Part shown: in pieces, positions 58,141-58,916 of the stretch
Position numbering within the stretch: position 1 is the stretch's first letter
Layout of the letters: every line of letters begins with the position of its first letter
Source: Caldilineaceae bacterium
Lineage (GTDB): Bacteria; Chloroflexota; Anaerolineae; Caldilineales; Caldilineaceae
Reading direction: 5' to 3'
NCBI GenBank assembly: GCA_022824685.1
Contig: JAJDZJ010000190.1
Location: forward strand, 1-58,916
Length of the DNA: 58,916 nucleotides
Notes under the pieces: generated by a model
Told to the model about the DNA's origin: nothing
Seen by the model: only the letters and a program-made list of their open reading frames with translations
The model's database searches: none
Program-made: the position numbers and the translations under genes

Positions 58141-58770
58141 TCACTTAAGGTCGTCGAAACGATTTCTCCATTCATTGATTTGTTCAATCTGCTTTGCGTG
58201 TCGGTCGAACATCCTGTCAAAACGCCTCTTTAGTTCCTCTGCTTGGTATCCAACTTGCTCCTCTACATGATTCCCCACTATTTCATCAAGACACGATCGA
58301 AGGTCTTCACGGAATTCGTTGAGACTCAAATAAATTCCCTGCGTGTTCAAGTGGGATTCAATTATTGAACGACCCAAAAGGTTTAGTAACACATCAGCGA
58401 GAGGTCGATTCTCTTGCCCCAAAGCGACGATCTGCTGGAAGATTTGATTAGTGTAATCTGCAAGATTTTCAGATGTCCACTGTGAGGGCTGCTGGAGGAG
58501 CATTGAAACCCTTGAACTAGGCTCATTTGAAGTCGAGGCTGGGCGAACTTCAACCGGTTCAATTCCTGGGTCAAACAGAACCAGTCCCAGAAACACGCCA
58601 TCCCCATTTGCGTCGATGGCTTCATCTACACCCGGCACATGTTCATCAAAGACAACTTGGTACAGCTCCCCTGCCTTGGAGTTCGTGATGTCCTTTTCGT
58701 AACGATTGTGCTCTAGGTGCAGCCATTTGACAAAGGCAGATCTTACGTCTTTTTTTCGTACTGTGTCCAT
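58141..58770 (-). CDS. Uncharacterised acidic protein with C-terminal coiled coil
   Basis: A 209-residue protein with no family I recognise. The N-terminus KKDVRSAFVKWLHLEHNRYE looks helical; AIDANGDGVFLGLVLFDPGI resembles a Ca2+-binding DxNxDG loop only by chance length. The last ~60 residues (EEQVGYQAEELKRRFDRMFD and RHAKQIEQINEWRNRF) form a heptad-rich helix, likely coiled coil. No signal peptide. It is AT-richer than the main part of the window. It begins immediately next to the IS3 remnant, whose sequence ends at about its stop codon. Its upstream region (58771-58916) shows nothing recognisable. Confidence 0.5.
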   Translation of the reverse strand: MDTVRKKDVRSAFVKWLHLEHNRYEKDITNSKAGELYQVVFDEHVPGVDEAIDANGDGVFLGLVLFDPGIEPVEVRPASTSNEPSSRVSMLLQQPSQWTSENLADYTNQIFQQIVALGQENRPLADVLLNLLGRSIIESHLNTQGIYLSLNEFREDLRSCLDEIVGNHVEEQVGYQAEELKRRFDRMFDRHAKQIEQINEWRNRFDDLK

Positions 58771-58916
58771 GCGGTCATCAGGGCGATTGCATCTAAATTG
58801 GGTCAGAACATCGAAATGCAGCCGAATACTCTTCCAGGTCGGGGTAAGACACAGGGAAATGTACGAAAGATGGCACGTAGACGGAGAATTTAACTTATCT
58901 CGCCGACTGAGGGCCT
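58771..58916. other. Right-edge region, nothing recognised
   Basis: 146 bp that should contain the promoter of the minus-strand gene ending at 58770. No hairpin, repeat or recognisable coding sequence was seen before the window ends. Confidence 0.4.

Overview
The window looks like a piece of a high-GC, free-living heterotrophic bacterium of the Chloroflexota, most like the Caldilineales/Anaerolineae-type bacteria. This rests on style, not on a phylogenetic marker: Tat-signal lipoprotein solute-binding proteins with acidic Ala/Pro/Glu linkers, oligopeptide-type permeases with a long insertion after the first membrane segment, repeated phytanoyl-CoA dioxygenases, sulfatase, enolase-superfamily and Gfo/Idh/MocA genes, and a membrane pyrophosphatase. 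No rRNA, tRNA, CRISPR array or complete integrase was seen.

Layout. 1-166 is a 10/11-bp minisatellite cut by the window edge. 179-1576 is an AlbA_2/HATPase regulator-like gene. 1868-9756 (minus strand) is a six-gene operon: solute-binding protein, two permeases, two ATPases (oligopeptide/nickel ABC family) and a beta-propeller glycoside-hydrolase-like protein. 10104-13701 holds an alpha/beta hydrolase, a sulfatase and a K+ channel with an RCK domain. 14031-18403 is a second copy of the ABC system without ATPase genes. 18837-20222 is a 1.4-kb interval bounded by a 23-bp direct repeat and filled with gene remnants (HsdR, AlbA_2) and a DUF4926 gene. 20208-27363 is a co-directional cluster of a DegT aminotransferase, three phytanoyl-CoA-dioxygenase-like enzymes, a Gfo/Idh oxidoreductase and another beta-propeller protein.

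27901-38264 (plus strand) reads as a deoxy-sugar (rhamnoside-like) locus: family-1 sugar ABC transporter, large GH106-like glycosidase, mandelate-racemase-type dehydratase, SDR dehydrogenase and L-rhamnose mutarotase. The mutarotase overlaps an AlbA_2 gene by ATGA. 40406-45755 holds a chimeric gene remnant, a GNAT enzyme, a sugar isomerase, Gfo/Idh, a DppA peptidase and a second enolase-superfamily enzyme. 46225-54000 has a pyrophosphatase ion pump, a leucine-rich-repeat lipoprotein between two copies of a 114-bp element with inverted ends, an SDR, a D-threonine-aldolase-like enzyme, a YgiT-type zinc finger next to an MNT nucleotidyltransferase, and an M20 peptidase.

54001-58916 is AT-richer and fragmentary, with the look of acquired DNA: a 31-bp perfect palindrome, a DNA-methylase fragment, a three-gene TIGR04255 module, and nested mobile elements (an ORF-less group II intron inside an IS3-type remnant inside an IS1595-type transposase remnant). 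Short spacers throughout carry degenerate heptamer repeats (GTGGTCA/CAGTTTTC type) or GAGTGAG-type hairpins, a genome-wide-looking repeat system that conventional annotation would miss.
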